DNA of 57,378 nucleotides from Bacillota bacterium (GCA_023443625.1 JAEZTQ010000074.1:1-57378), one strand, 5' to 3'; shown: positions 1-9,960, counted from the stretch's first letter. The notes: generated by a model from the letters alone, not told the origin. Made by a program: numbers and translations.

Positions 1-64
1 AGCACCTTCCTTTGTAGTTTATTTGGTCTTCGTAAACCTAAATTTACCACAAAAGGGTGCTTTT
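1..64 (+). terminator. Imperfect long hairpin at the window edge, possible terminator
   Basis: AGCACC at the left pairs with GGTGCT near 54-60, and inner segments (TTTGT with ACAAA, TTTGGT with ACCTAAA) add further imperfect pairing. TTTT follows on the + strand at 61-64. It could terminate a rightward transcript entering from outside the window, or end the leftward kinase/regulator operon. The stem is imperfect, so confidence is low. Confidence 0.35.
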
Positions 65-105
65 CATCTACCCTAAATCAAATATGGAATGTATTTCCAT
101 ATACC

Positions 106-975
106 CTAAACTAATTTTACGCTAACCTCGGGATCATTTTTGATGCTCTCTAATAGACCGATTAATTTGTGTGGGGGTAAAAATGAATTTATCTTTTTTA
201 CTATATTATTTGCATAATCCTCATTAACAAAACTACAGATGCGGCAAGAAGGATTGATAAAGTATTGCCATGCAAGAGCTTGACATTCTTTTATTTTGGC
301 TGGAAGTTCTTCGGCGCTTACTTTTGTAGGTAAAATTCCAAAACATTGTTTTGGTGATTTGTGAGTGAATTTCCAAATAGCGTCTTCTTTTATGGGGGTG
401 GGAGATAGATAGGCATATTGTCTTCTCCCTAACCTGATGGTTAATCCATTCTCATTTGTTAATGAGGTATCTGATGTAGAAACTGAGATATAAAAATCAG
501 GATGCAAAAAATTGGCAGAGGATAAAAACTGTTTGATATTTGAAATGTTTTCATCTAGTAGGGCATAGAGAAAATCGTCCTGGGATAAATGAGCTTCCTC
601 GGAGCGAAGGCGAGATAAGGCTCTATTCAAATACATACATAATTCATCATATTCCAAGGGTTTTAGGCAATAGCCCAAGATACCATATTTAAAAGCTCTT
701 TGTGCATATGAAAATTCAGCATACCCACTCATGATAAGAATTTGAATGTGGGGATAATCTCGATGTAATTGTTGACACAATTCCAGCCCACCCAAGCCTT
801 GCATTCTTATATCGGTCAAAACCATATGTATAAGCTTTGTTTGGACAATCTTTAAAGCTTCTTCACCACTAGAAGCAATTGCAGCAACTTCCATGTTAAA
901 TTGTTTCCATGGAATCCATTGTTCTAAGGATGACGTGACAGAAGTTTCATCATCTACTAATAGTACCTGATACAT
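106..975 (-). CDS. Response regulator receiver protein lacking an AraC output domain
   Basis: Response regulator, 289 aa. Residues 1-120 form a CheY-like receiver: acidic pair D8/D9 (LLVDDE), phosphoacceptor D55 (VLTDIRM) and conserved Lys in LKPLE near 106. The remaining ~165 residues look like the linker region of YesN-type regulators, but the ~100-residue AraC helix-turn-helix normally at the C-terminus is absent. The stop lies only 105 bp from the window edge, in apparently non-coding hairpin sequence. The start is supported by AAGGAGG, and the gene begins 11 bp after the kinase stop, so the two form one leftward operon. By context it serves the divergent sugar transporter operon. Without a DNA-binding domain it may be truncated, or may signal by protein contact. 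Confidence 0.85.
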   Translation of the reverse strand: MYQVLLVDDETSVTSSLEQWIPWKQFNMEVAAIASSGEEALKIVQTKLIHMVLTDIRMQGLGGLELCQQLHRDYPHIQILIMSGYAEFSYAQRAFKYGILGYCLKPLEYDELCMYLNRALSRLRSEEAHLSQDDFLYALLDENISNIKQFLSSANFLHPDFYISVSTSDTSLTNENGLTIRLGRRQYAYLSPTPIKEDAIWKFTHKSPKQCFGILPTKVSAEELPAKIKECQALAWQYFINPSCRICSFVNEDYANNIVKKINSFLPPHKLIGLLESIKNDPEVSVKLV

Positions 976-986
976 AGTTTCCTCCT

Positions 987-2759
987 TTATGATGGGGTGA
1001 TAGGCAAGCTAAGAGTTACGCATGTCCCATCTCCAATGGAACTCTCTATATTAAGTCCATAAGCTTCACCATATTGTAATTTCATTCGAGCATTGGTATT
1101 AACCAGACCTATATGCTTGCTAGTATCATATATTTTTGAGGTTAATGATTTTTGTATGGGGAGTAATACCTCTGGTGCAATACCAATGCCATTATCCCGG
1201 ATGGTTATGATTAAGGTATCATTTTCTATGGCTCCGCCTATATAAAGAATGCCCCCAAAATTCTTTGGCTCTAATCCGTGGAAGATAGCATTTTCTACTA
1301 AAGGCTGTAACAGCATTTTAATAACCATTGCATTACGAGCTTCATCTGTAATACTAATAATAACGTTAAATTTTTCTGAAAAACGAGCTCGTTGAATATT
1401 GATATAGGCTTCTGTGATTTCTAATTCCTGTTCCAAGGAAACAAAATCATCCCCTTTAATACTATACCTTAATATCTTTGCCATAGACACCACAATATGG
1501 GATATCTCGGGAATTTGCTTTTTTTGTGATATAGAGCGAACTAATTCAAGGGTATTATATAAAAAGTGAGGATTAATTTGGCTTTTGAGTAAGGATAATT
1601 CTGATATTTTACGTTGTAGCTCTGCCTCATAAAGATCATTTGAGGTCTTTACGATTTGTGTATTCAAATCGTGAATAGAAAATAACATATCTGAGAAGGC
1701 ATTTCCTATTTCGATTACCTCTGTGCATCCTTTTAGCTGCAGTGGTTTATCAGGTTTTCTTAATCTTTTTTCCTTTATGTGAAGAATTATTTTATTAAAT
1801 TCATTTAAGGGCGTTATGAAATTGAAGTATAATATCATTCCTAACAATACTTGAAAGAGGCAGCAAAAAATGATGATGGACCAGGTTAGTCTATATACAT
1901 AATTCAGCTTTTCGTTGGTATTATGGATGTCGATGGCACTAATGATGTAACTTTGGGCATCCTCTAAGTATGCTATTTGAATGATATAGGAATCGTTTGA
2001 GAAGGAATAACGAAAATTTTCTGGTTTAGTTGCTCCATTAGCGAATATAATGTCACGGCAACTATCAAATATTTCTGTAGCTGTTTCCTGACTACAGTTA
2101 AAGGGCGTAATATGACTATTTGCATCGTATAGCAAAAACCAGGAATTCAAGGTATCTATACTAGGCAATTGAATTGCTTGTTTTTGTAAATTGATTGAGA
2201 CAAAAATCGTACCTAGATTTACATGATCCTTAAACATAGGAGAAGAAAAAACAAAGGCAGGGATATCGCTTTGTGATGGTGCTGAACTTCGATAAGTTCC
2301 TAAAGCTTTAGCACCATAATGGGAGGATACCTTTTGCCTCATATTCATCAAATCAGCTTTGGAAAAGAAACTAGACCATTGCACCCGATCATTTACAAAG
2401 GCGATATCAATGATTGAATCATTAAGCCAAAAAATGGATGTTTTTTGTTGATTAATTGCATTGATCATCTGTACATTTATATCTTGGTAGGAAGTGGCAC
2501 TGAGCAAATCACTAGTTGCAGTATTATATTGTAGCTGGGTACATATATTATCAATCTGTTGCGTGATTGATGAAATTTCCATGGTAAATTTATCAGTCAG
2601 AGCTTCTACATATTCCATATTAGTATCCATTAAGGCATTTTTCATAGAGATGCGCATGTAGATACATAGGATACTTAAGGTAAGGATAGTTATGCTAGTA
2701 AGTATAAAAAATTGTTTTTTAATACTGAAAATTCTAAAATTCCTAATAAGTTTTTTCAC
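987..2759 (-). CDS. YesM-type sensor histidine kinase
   Basis: Membrane histidine kinase of the LytS/YesM class, 590 aa from a GTG start at 2759. That start is preferred because GGGGTG lies 5 bp upstream; the frame stays open to an ATG at 2888, but those 43 residues have no good RBS. TM helix 1 (~residues 12-32) and TM2 (~290-312) flank a ~260-residue extracellular sensor. A HAMP-like region and a HisKA_7 phosphoacceptor region (QINPHFLYNTLE, with His) follow, then a HATPase_c domain with N box (LVENAIFHG) and G box (DNGIGI). Kinases of this class normally pair with the adjacent response regulator and control neighbouring sugar ABC operons. The ligand is probably an oligosaccharide or its binding protein; that is inference. 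Confidence 0.92.
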   Translation of the reverse strand: MKKLIRNFRIFSIKKQFFILTSITILTLSILCIYMRISMKNALMDTNMEYVEALTDKFTMEISSITQQIDNICTQLQYNTATSDLLSATSYQDINVQMINAINQQKTSIFWLNDSIIDIAFVNDRVQWSSFFSKADLMNMRQKVSSHYGAKALGTYRSSAPSQSDIPAFVFSSPMFKDHVNLGTIFVSINLQKQAIQLPSIDTLNSWFLLYDANSHITPFNCSQETATEIFDSCRDIIFANGATKPENFRYSFSNDSYIIQIAYLEDAQSYIISAIDIHNTNEKLNYVYRLTWSIIIFCCLFQVLLGMILYFNFITPLNEFNKIILHIKEKRLRKPDKPLQLKGCTEVIEIGNAFSDMLFSIHDLNTQIVKTSNDLYEAELQRKISELSLLKSQINPHFLYNTLELVRSISQKKQIPEISHIVVSMAKILRYSIKGDDFVSLEQELEITEAYINIQRARFSEKFNVIISITDEARNAMVIKMLLQPLVENAIFHGLEPKNFGGILYIGGAIENDTLIITIRDNGIGIAPEVLLPIQKSLTSKIYDTSKHIGLVNTNARMKLQYGEAYGLNIESSIGDGTCVTLSLPITPS

Positions 2760-2946
2760 ATATTCACCCCAATAGTTTTCGTTTAATATAATTATAGTAC
2801 ATTTTATAACTAAATTATATGGAAGATTCTTAGAAATAAATAAGTAAATTATATGTCTAGATGGAAGAAACTTAGAGTTTTTCTTCATTTTGATTTAAGC
2901 TTATTTATGTCATAGTATTTACAGAGAAACAAATTGGAGGTTAAAA

Positions 2947-3879
2947 ATGAAGGATCGAACATCAAAGTTGCAGACAATTAAGAATAGCCTAAGAAAGCAT
3001 TGGCTTTTATATGTAATGCTTGTGCCTGTTCTGCTATGGTATCTAATATTTTGCTATGCTCCAATGGGAGGAATTATTATTGCTTTTAAGAACTATCGCT
3101 TTGATATGGGAATATTTAAGAGCCCCTTTATTGGCTTAGATAATTTCAGCAAAATGCTTACTGATACATATTTTTTGAGAGGTGTTAAGAATACTTTAAT
3201 ATTTAGTTTTGGTAGGATCATCTTTCAGATGCCTTGTGCCATATTATTAGCCATTTTACTCAATGAGCTAGCTTATACAAAGCTAAAAAGGATAATACAG
3301 ACAGTGGTAACAGTTCCCCATTTTATCTCTTGGGTGGTTCTGGCGGGTATCTTAACAAAGCTCTTTGGTTCATCAGGAATTATTAATCAGATTCTTGGTA
3401 CCTTAGGGTTAGGTAGCGTATCTCCAATTATGAATTCTGGTTCTTTTCGTGCCTTTATCTGGATTGGTAATATATGGAAGGAAATCGGCTGGGATGCCAT
3501 TATATATTTGGCTGCCATAACCTCGGTAGATCAGGGATTATATGAGGCGGCTAGTATCGATGGGGCTGGAAGATTAAGAAGGATTTGGCATATCACTTTA
3601 TCCGGTATTCGTGGAACTATTTGTATTATGCTAATCTTGGCTGTGGGACAAGTTATGACCAATGGTTCGTTTGATCAAATATTTAATCTATATTCCGCAC
3701 CAGTTTATGATGTGGCAGATACATTAGATACCTATATCTTTAGAGAGACCTTTGCTACTGGAGGCTTAAACTATGGTTATTCAACAGCCATTGGGCTATT
3801 TAAGTCGTTGGTAGGTGTAGTCCTTATATTGATCAGTAATAAAGTGGTTACAAAAGCCGGCGAAAATGGATTATTGTAG
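2947..3879 (+). CDS. Sugar ABC transporter permease, LplB type
   Basis: Inner-membrane permease, 310 aa, about six TM helices, of the LplB/YteP type that imports oligosaccharides. A basic N-terminus precedes TM1 (LLYVMLVPVLLWYLIFCYAP). The EAA loop that docks the ATPase is visible as EAASIDGAGRLRRIWHITL near residues 200-218. A good RBS (TTGGAGG) sits 7 bp upstream. It is the first gene of a rightward operon divergent from the kinase. No ATPase gene is present here, as is usual for this class, which relies on a shared MsmK-like ATPase encoded elsewhere. Substrate is inferred from the downstream GH51/GH43/GH31 genes: arabinose- or xylose-containing oligosaccharides. Confidence 0.93.
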   Translation: MKDRTSKLQTIKNSLRKHWLLYVMLVPVLLWYLIFCYAPMGGIIIAFKNYRFDMGIFKSPFIGLDNFSKMLTDTYFLRGVKNTLIFSFGRIIFQMPCAILLAILLNELAYTKLKRIIQTVVTVPHFISWVVLAGILTKLFGSSGIINQILGTLGLGSVSPIMNSGSFRAFIWIGNIWKEIGWDAIIYLAAITSVDQGLYEAASIDGAGRLRRIWHITLSGIRGTICIMLILAVGQVMTNGSFDQIFNLYSAPVYDVADTLDTYIFRETFATGGLNYGYSTAIGLFKSLVGVVLILISNKVVTKAGENGLL

Positions 3880-3909
3880 ATGCTGTATTTTGGAAGATAG
3901 GAGATAAAG

Positions 3910-4785
3910 ATGAAAAAGAAAAAAATTAAATGGTTTGATATTGGGTTAGCGATATTTCTATTGGTTCTGGCAATGATAACTTTGTATCCCTTTTATAATG
4001 TGTTGATTGTCTCAGGTGCGAATACCATTGCCACTGCCAAACATACTCCTTATTTATTACCTTATGTATGGGATTGGACTGGTTATAAAACAATCCTCAG
4101 TGATGCAGCTTTTTTTAAATCACTCTTTGTAACACTCTTTGTTACAATCGTTGGAACACTGATAAATATGTTTCTTTCTGTAACAGGGGCATATGCGCTT
4201 TCAAGAAAGGAGCTGTTAGGAAGAAAATATATTCTAGGAGCAATCATCTTTACCATGTTATTTTCAGGAGGTTTAGTTCCAAACTATCTAGTTATCAAGA
4301 AGCTAAACTTAATTAACAGTATATGGGTTATGATCTTACCTACAGCAATTAGTACCTATTATCTAATCATTATGAAGAATTATTTTTTGACTTTGCCAGA
4401 TAGTCTCATTGAAGCCGCAAGAATAGATGGTGCAAATGAAATTACCATACTGATTAAAGTGATTATTCCTATTTCATTACCTTTTATGGCTACTTTTGCA
4501 TTATTTTATGCGGTAGAGCGTTGGAATGAATGGTATAATTCTATGATTTATATTAATGAATCATCTTTAAGACCGATGCAGATATATCTTCGAGAAGTGT
4601 TAGTTAACATGAATTCACAACTATCAGCAATGGCACAACAAATGATGGGAAAAACGCAGAAAGTATTTAACAGTTCAATACAAATGGCTACCATAGTAAT
4701 TACTACACTGCCAATCCTTTGCGTATATCCCTTTGTGCAGAAACATTTTGTTAAAGGTATTATGATAGGTGGTATAAAAGAATAG
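3910..4785 (+). CDS. Sugar ABC transporter permease, LplC/YtcP type
   Basis: Second permease of the importer, 291 aa, about six TM helices, starting 30 bp after the first permease. The EAA motif reads EAARIDGANEITILIKVIIP near residues 177-196. The C-terminus (HFVKGIMIGGIKE) is typical of the LplC/YtcP group. It should pair with the preceding permease as the transmembrane heterodimer. Confidence 0.93.
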   Translation: MKKKKIKWFDIGLAIFLLVLAMITLYPFYNVLIVSGANTIATAKHTPYLLPYVWDWTGYKTILSDAAFFKSLFVTLFVTIVGTLINMFLSVTGAYALSRKELLGRKYILGAIIFTMLFSGGLVPNYLVIKKLNLINSIWVMILPTAISTYYLIIMKNYFLTLPDSLIEAARIDGANEITILIKVIIPISLPFMATFALFYAVERWNEWYNSMIYINESSLRPMQIYLREVLVNMNSQLSAMAQQMMGKTQKVFNSSIQMATIVITTLPILCVYPFVQKHFVKGIMIGGIKE

Positions 4786-4840
4786 CCTATCAATACATAA
4801 ATAGGAACTAAATTATTAAATTCAAGGAGGGTAATATTTT

Positions 4841-6487
4841 ATGAAACTCAAAAAAAGGTTACTAACGCTATTATTGAGTACAACAATATTAGTGGGGCTT
4901 CTTAGTGGTTGTGGGGGAAGCAAAAAAGATGACAAGGATAAAGAAATGGATACAAGCAATGGGGACAAGGTGACACAGGAGACTGATAAGGCCGCAGGGG
5001 AAGAGAGCAGCACTCTAGAACCCATGGAGATTTCACTGGCCGTTTGGAATGTGGAAACTGCTTTCTCAAAAGGGGAGGAAGATGAAGTATTAAAAACGAT
5101 TCAAGACAAATTTAATGTTAAATTTAAACCTGTAAATATTACTTGGGATGATTATACTTCAAAAATACAATTATGGGCTGCATCCGATTCTCTTCCAGAT
5201 ATTTTTGTAGGAAATATCAGAACTACTAGTAGCTTTAATACCTGGGCAACCCAGGGCGTATTAAAGGAAATACCACAGGATTTGTCTAAATATCCTACCT
5301 TAGAGGCTTATATGAATACACCTGAGCTTGCTACTTGTCAAATAGGAGGAAAGACATATTGTATCTTCCGTCAGACCTTCGGGGAACAGAGTGCTACTGC
5401 AAGAAATACTTCTATTGCTTATAGATGGGATTTAGCACAGGCAGCAGGAATTACAAAAGAACCAGCAAATTGGGATGAATTCCGTGCCATGATGCAAGCT
5501 ATTATTGAGAAAGATCCAGATGGAACTAATATTCAAGGTATGACAGCTTTAGGATATGATCGTCTCATTAACATGATTATGCCATACAGCCTACCTCTGG
5601 CATGTACAGAAGGTACAAGCTTTTACTGGAGTGATAAGGGTGACGGAACCTATGTACCTTCATACTTTCTAGGTGATAATTTAGGAGAAGAGGCTTTACC
5701 TGCATTACAACTTTTAAGAGATATGTACTCTGAAGGTACTATTGAGAAAGACATTGCTCTAGCATCTCAGACTTTAGCTCATGAGAAATTCCTTAATGGC
5801 CAAAGTGCAGCAATCCTCGTAGATGGTGCTGGTGGTGCCTGGGATGAGACTGGTGAATATTGGGAAGGAATTCATGGTAATGATTTCTTTGATGATGTAA
5901 AATACCTAACCATTATGCCAGACGTGAATGGCAACCCTGCTTATCCTATCACTGATTATGCTTGGAGTGAATCCTTTATTAACAGTTCTGTAGACGATAA
6001 GAAATTGGATCGTATTCTTCAGATATATGATTATTTATTAACAGATGAAGGTGCATTTATGGGTACCTATGGTATGGAAGGTGTTACGTATGATTTTAAT
6101 GAGGAAGGTGCAGTAGTATTAAAAGAAGGTACATTACCTTCCGAAGTATATCCTTCTACAGATGTATTTTCAATTTTAGTTCGTTGGAATCCTAATACTT
6201 ATGACAAGAGATTCCCAGCAGGGTCCATTGCTCCTGATGCGTGTACAGAGGAGGATGATAAGCGTCAGCAGTTGGCAAAAACATTTGAAATACCAGAATA
6301 TGATTATAAATATACATCAACCTTTACCTCTTTAGGATCGGATTTCTCTTTAAATATTAAAGATGATCTTCTTACCATTGCTACAGGTACAGAGCCAGTG
6401 GCAGATATGTGGAACAAAGTAATCGAATCTTACAAAGTAATGGGATTGGAAGATGTAATATCAAAAGTAAATGAAGCTGTAAAATAA
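4841..6487 (+). CDS. Extracellular solute-binding lipoprotein of the first sugar ABC system
   Basis: Substrate-binding lipoprotein, 548 aa, LplA-like (family 1 extracellular solute-binding proteins). The signal peptide ends at a lipobox (LLSGC, Cys near residue 24), followed by a charged Lys/Asp/Glu-rich linker (~25-60) typical of surface lipoproteins. The mature domain begins near residue 65 (EISLAVWNVETAF) and contains repeated aromatic/Asp motifs of sugar binders. AAGGAGG lies upstream. A strong hairpin follows the gene at 6501-6540, which may give this gene and the permeases more mRNA than the downstream hydrolases. It captures oligosaccharides outside the membrane; the exact ligand is unknown. 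Confidence 0.93.
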   Translation: MKLKKRLLTLLLSTTILVGLLSGCGGSKKDDKDKEMDTSNGDKVTQETDKAAGEESSTLEPMEISLAVWNVETAFSKGEEDEVLKTIQDKFNVKFKPVNITWDDYTSKIQLWAASDSLPDIFVGNIRTTSSFNTWATQGVLKEIPQDLSKYPTLEAYMNTPELATCQIGGKTYCIFRQTFGEQSATARNTSIAYRWDLAQAAGITKEPANWDEFRAMMQAIIEKDPDGTNIQGMTALGYDRLINMIMPYSLPLACTEGTSFYWSDKGDGTYVPSYFLGDNLGEEALPALQLLRDMYSEGTIEKDIALASQTLAHEKFLNGQSAAILVDGAGGAWDETGEYWEGIHGNDFFDDVKYLTIMPDVNGNPAYPITDYAWSESFINSSVDDKKLDRILQIYDYLLTDEGAFMGTYGMEGVTYDFNEEGAVVLKEGTLPSEVYPSTDVFSILVRWNPNTYDKRFPAGSIAPDACTEEDDKRQQLAKTFEIPEYDYKYTSTFTSLGSDFSLNIKDDLLTIATGTEPVADMWNKVIESYKVMGLEDVISKVNEAVK

Positions 6488-6500
6488 TAATAGAAAGAAG

Positions 6501-6543
6501 ACTGCCGCTTGCATAGAAGCCATATTTTGCAGGCGGCAGTTTT
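6501..6543 (+). terminator. Intercistronic GC-rich hairpin, partial terminator
   Basis: ACTGCCGCTTGCA (6501-6513) pairs with TGCAGGCGGCAGT (6528-6540) apart from one wobble, and TTT follows. It sits 14 bp after the binding-protein stop and 110 bp before the GH51 start. It is probably a partial terminator or mRNA-stabilising stem that sets the transporter-to-hydrolase ratio. Confidence 0.75.
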
Positions 6544-6654
6544 CAAAAATAAGAATTAATCTTTATGAGATAGGTTTTTAGACATGAAGATAGTATGTTC
6601 GTATAAAGAATATGAAACTCAAAATACTAAATTACTAGATAATATCGAGGTGCT

Positions 6655-9009
6655 ATGAATAAGGAAAAAGACAAAATCATATTAAACATAGGTGAGAGGA
6701 TGGAACCTTTAGGTGATTTGTTTGGTATCTTTTTTGAGGATATCAATCATGCTGCTGATGGTGGATTGTATGGAGAAATGGTACACAATAGATCCTTTGA
6801 GTTTTCCCCTGTAGATAATGAAGAATATCACTCTTTATATGCATGGGAAGCAGTAGAAGATAATGATTGCCATTGTGACCTAAAGGTAAAAACAGATACT
6901 CCCTTGTCAGAAGTTAATCCCCATTATATAAAGATGACAGTAACGGGAGCAGGAGCAGGCATTATTAACCAGGGTTATAATAGCGGATTCTATATACAAA
7001 AGGGGGAAAGTTATCATTTCACTTGCTATGCTAGGAATAATGAAATAGATAAGAAGGTACTACGTATTAGCTTAGAAGGGGAAGAAGGCTGCTATGGGTT
7101 TACTTCAGTGGAAGTAGAGGAAGGCCCATGGGCCAAATATGAAGGAATTATTTGCGTCAGCAAGACAGATACTAGCGCTCGCTTAAAAATCACTCTAGAG
7201 ATGAAAGGATCAATTGAACTTGATTTTGTATCCCTATTTCCTGAAAAAACCTTTGGCCAGAGAAGGAATGGAATGCGTAAAGATTTAGCTGATTTGCTAG
7301 CAGATATGAAACCAAAATTCATGAGATTTCCTGGAGGTTGTTTAATACATTCTGGTTCCCTGAATCCAGAGGCAAGAGATTCTGTCTATCGATGGAAGAA
7401 AAGTATAGGTGCAATCGAGGATAGACCAGCGCGAAAAAATATATGGGGTTATAATCAAACCTTAGGCTTGGGATTTTATGAGTGCTTTTTATTCTGTGAG
7501 GATATTAAAGCAAAACCGTTACCTGTGTTGCCAGCGGGATATAATCCACATAAGCAGGAGATGGTTCCTATGGATGAGCTACAGCCTTGGATTGAGGATG
7601 CTTTGGACTTAATTGAATTTGCCAATGGGGATGAAAATACAAAATGGGGCAGTATAAGGGCAGCTATGGGACATCCTGCTCCTTTCGGCTTGGAATATCT
7701 GGGAATTGGCAATGAAGAGGTAGGAGAAGGATTTTTTGAAAGATATGAGTATTTCCATAAAGCAATAAGAGAAAAATATCCTGACATTAAAATCATCTGT
7801 ACCTCTGGACCAAATGCAGCAGGAAGTGAATTTGAACGTGGTTGGAGCTGTGGCAAAAGGCTAGGGAGTGATTATATCGATGAACACTATTATCAAACCC
7901 CGGAGTGGTTTCTGGCCAATTACCATAGATATGATACTTATGAAACCAAGGGACCTAAAGTATTCTTAGGTGAATACGGGACTTGGGGGAAAAGTTGGTA
8001 TCATGCACTAGTAGAAGCTGCTTACATGATTGGTCTAGAGAGAAATGCAGACAAAGTTGGACTGGCATGCTATGCACCCTTACTGGCAAATGAAGATTAT
8101 GTAAATTGGGATACTAATTTAATTTGGTTTAATAATCATAAGGTATGCCCGACACCAAATTATTATGTACAAAAGTTATTTATGAATCACCAAGGCACAA
8201 GGAAATTAAGGGTAAGCGATGTTCCAATTAAAGAAGAGAAAAGGGAAATAGAACCATTATCAGGAAATATCTGTTTTAAAGGATACCAGTCTATATGTTC
8301 TTATAAAGACATTAGGATTCAAAATGATTTGACAGGTGAGATTCATTTTATAGATCATTTGGAAGCAGATACTAGCAATAAGGCTATGGTGAGTGCAGTT
8401 TCTCATTGGACAGATTATACAATAAGCACGAAAGCAGAAGTGATTGAGGGTGAGAAAGGATTTGAAATAAATTTTGCCTGGAAAGATACAAGTAATTATC
8501 GTAAATGGACCATAGGAGGATGGCAGAATTATGATCTATTCCTTAGCCACATCATAGACGGAAGAAGTTCCGATTTAACCCAGGCCCTATTTACAGTAGA
8601 ACCACATAGAGTTTACGACTTAAAGTTACAGGTGAAAGATCGTTATATTAGGACCTGGATCGACGGAGAGGAAAGCTTGGCAACGGAAGATAAAGAGGTT
8701 GTCATAGAGCCACTGTATTATACTGCCAGTGAAGATGAGACAGATGGAGCAATAATTATTAAGGTAGCTAATTTACAGGAGGAAGCTGTTAATGTCCAAA
8801 TAAACTTAAGAGATTGGCAGCTAAAGAGGGTAAATGGAAAGATATTTACTATGGATTATGACCGAGAGGCAACCAATACCTTTAGCCAACTAGATAAAGT
8901 TATTCCGGTGGAAAGTGAGTTTTCCTGTGATGAAGAAGAGCTAAATTACCAGTTCCCCTCCATGTCCTTGACTATTATGAGATTATATAATAGGCAAGGA
9001 CATGGATAA
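6655..9009 (+). CDS. GH51 alpha-L-arabinofuranosidase
   Basis: Family 51 glycoside hydrolase, 784 aa, releasing terminal alpha-L-arabinofuranose from arabinoxylan or arabinan oligosaccharides by a retaining mechanism. The N-terminus carries the GH51 signature GDLFGIFFEDINHAADGG, and KFMRFPGGCL lies near residue 222. The probable acid/base is E354 (GIGNEEVGEG) and the nucleophile E440 (VFLGEYGTWG). Residues ~85-195 look like a carbohydrate-binding beta-sandwich inserted before the barrel, and ~560-784 form beta domains. There is no signal peptide, so it is cytoplasmic and acts on imported oligosaccharides. It is longer than the ~500-residue minimal GH51 enzymes, matching the larger subgroup. 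The RBS (GAGGTG) is close to the ATG. Confidence 0.93.
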   Translation: MNKEKDKIILNIGERMEPLGDLFGIFFEDINHAADGGLYGEMVHNRSFEFSPVDNEEYHSLYAWEAVEDNDCHCDLKVKTDTPLSEVNPHYIKMTVTGAGAGIINQGYNSGFYIQKGESYHFTCYARNNEIDKKVLRISLEGEEGCYGFTSVEVEEGPWAKYEGIICVSKTDTSARLKITLEMKGSIELDFVSLFPEKTFGQRRNGMRKDLADLLADMKPKFMRFPGGCLIHSGSLNPEARDSVYRWKKSIGAIEDRPARKNIWGYNQTLGLGFYECFLFCEDIKAKPLPVLPAGYNPHKQEMVPMDELQPWIEDALDLIEFANGDENTKWGSIRAAMGHPAPFGLEYLGIGNEEVGEGFFERYEYFHKAIREKYPDIKIICTSGPNAAGSEFERGWSCGKRLGSDYIDEHYYQTPEWFLANYHRYDTYETKGPKVFLGEYGTWGKSWYHALVEAAYMIGLERNADKVGLACYAPLLANEDYVNWDTNLIWFNNHKVCPTPNYYVQKLFMNHQGTRKLRVSDVPIKEEKREIEPLSGNICFKGYQSICSYKDIRIQNDLTGEIHFIDHLEADTSNKAMVSAVSHWTDYTISTKAEVIEGEKGFEINFAWKDTSNYRKWTIGGWQNYDLFLSHIIDGRSSDLTQALFTVEPHRVYDLKLQVKDRYIRTWIDGEESLATEDKEVVIEPLYYTASEDETDGAIIIKVANLQEEAVNVQINLRDWQLKRVNGKIFTMDYDREATNTFSQLDKVIPVESEFSCDEEELNYQFPSMSLTIMRLYNRQGHG

Positions 9010-9033
9010 ACCAAAAAGGAGGTTTTATAGCCT

Positions 9034-9960
9034 ATGAAATATGATAATACAGTGCTTGGAAGGGATAATCAAAACCCCGTTATTACTGGGTTGTTTGCTG
9101 ATCCTGATATAGCATACTTTGATGGAAAATATTATATCTATCCTACAACTGACGGATACTACAACTGGTCAGGACATAGTTTTTATGTCTTTTCCTCTGA
9201 GGATGGCATCCATTATACCAAGGAAGGTCAGATTTTGGATGTGGCTACAGAGGAGGTAAAGTGGGCCAGTGGACATGCTTGGGCACCCTGTATTGCAAGA
9301 CGTGAGGGAAGATATTATTTCTATTTTTGTGCAAAGGATAAGAGAGGAATATCTGGGATTGGTATTGCTTCTTCAAAGAGCCCCATTGGGCCTTTTTGTG
9401 CAGAGGAAAAACCTTTATTGACCCTAGATATGATGCAAGAAAGAAACATTGATATGAATCAGGTGATAGATCCCTCTATCTATCAAGAAGGAGAGGACTA
9501 TTACATATTATTTGGCAATGGAATACCTGCAATTGCAAAGTTATCAAAGGATATGACAGGTATTGATATGGAAAGTCTTCAGGTAATAGAAGGGGCTTTA
9601 GATTTTACAGAAGCAATTACTGTCTTTAAAAGAGATACAACCTATCATTTTACTTGGTCCTGCAATGACACCAGAAGCGAGGATTATCATGTGAAATATG
9701 GGACCTCTACCTCCCTATATGGCCCCATCACTTATCATGGAATAATTTTAGAAAAGGAAGAGAAAGAAGATATCCTTGGAACAGGACATCATTCCATCTT
9801 ACATCTGCCAGAAGAGGATAAATATCTTATTGCATATCACCGTTTTGCAAAACCCTTAGAAAAATATCCTGAAGGTAAAGGGTTTCATCGTGAAACCTGT
9901 ATTGGCCAGTTGGAATTTGCAAGGGATGGGCGCTTGTTGCCAGTGAAACCAAGGGACTAA
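9034..9960 (+). CDS. GH43 family glycosidase (arabinofuranosidase/beta-xylosidase type)
   Basis: Family 43 five-bladed beta-propeller hydrolase, 308 aa. The inverting catalytic triad is visible: general base D23 (GLFADPDIAYF), pKa-modulating D146 (VIDPSIYQ) and acid E193 (FTEAITVFK). There is no signal peptide, so it is cytoplasmic. It lies 24 bp after GH51 with RBS AAAGGAGG. The short single-domain form fits exo-acting arabinofuranosidase or beta-xylosidase activity. Motifs alone do not separate these, although context favours arabinose/xylose substrates. Confidence 0.92.
   Translation: MKYDNTVLGRDNQNPVITGLFADPDIAYFDGKYYIYPTTDGYYNWSGHSFYVFSSEDGIHYTKEGQILDVATEEVKWASGHAWAPCIARREGRYYFYFCAKDKRGISGIGIASSKSPIGPFCAEEKPLLTLDMMQERNIDMNQVIDPSIYQEGEDYYILFGNGIPAIAKLSKDMTGIDMESLQVIEGALDFTEAITVFKRDTTYHFTWSCNDTRSEDYHVKYGTSTSLYGPITYHGIILEKEEKEDILGTGHHSILHLPEEDKYLIAYHRFAKPLEKYPEGKGFHRETCIGQLEFARDGRLLPVKPRD

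Noticed and set aside
2760..2888. N-terminal extension of the histidine kinase to ATG 2888
   Set aside because: The extension lacks an RBS and would occupy most of the divergent promoter region; GTG 2759 has a good RBS.
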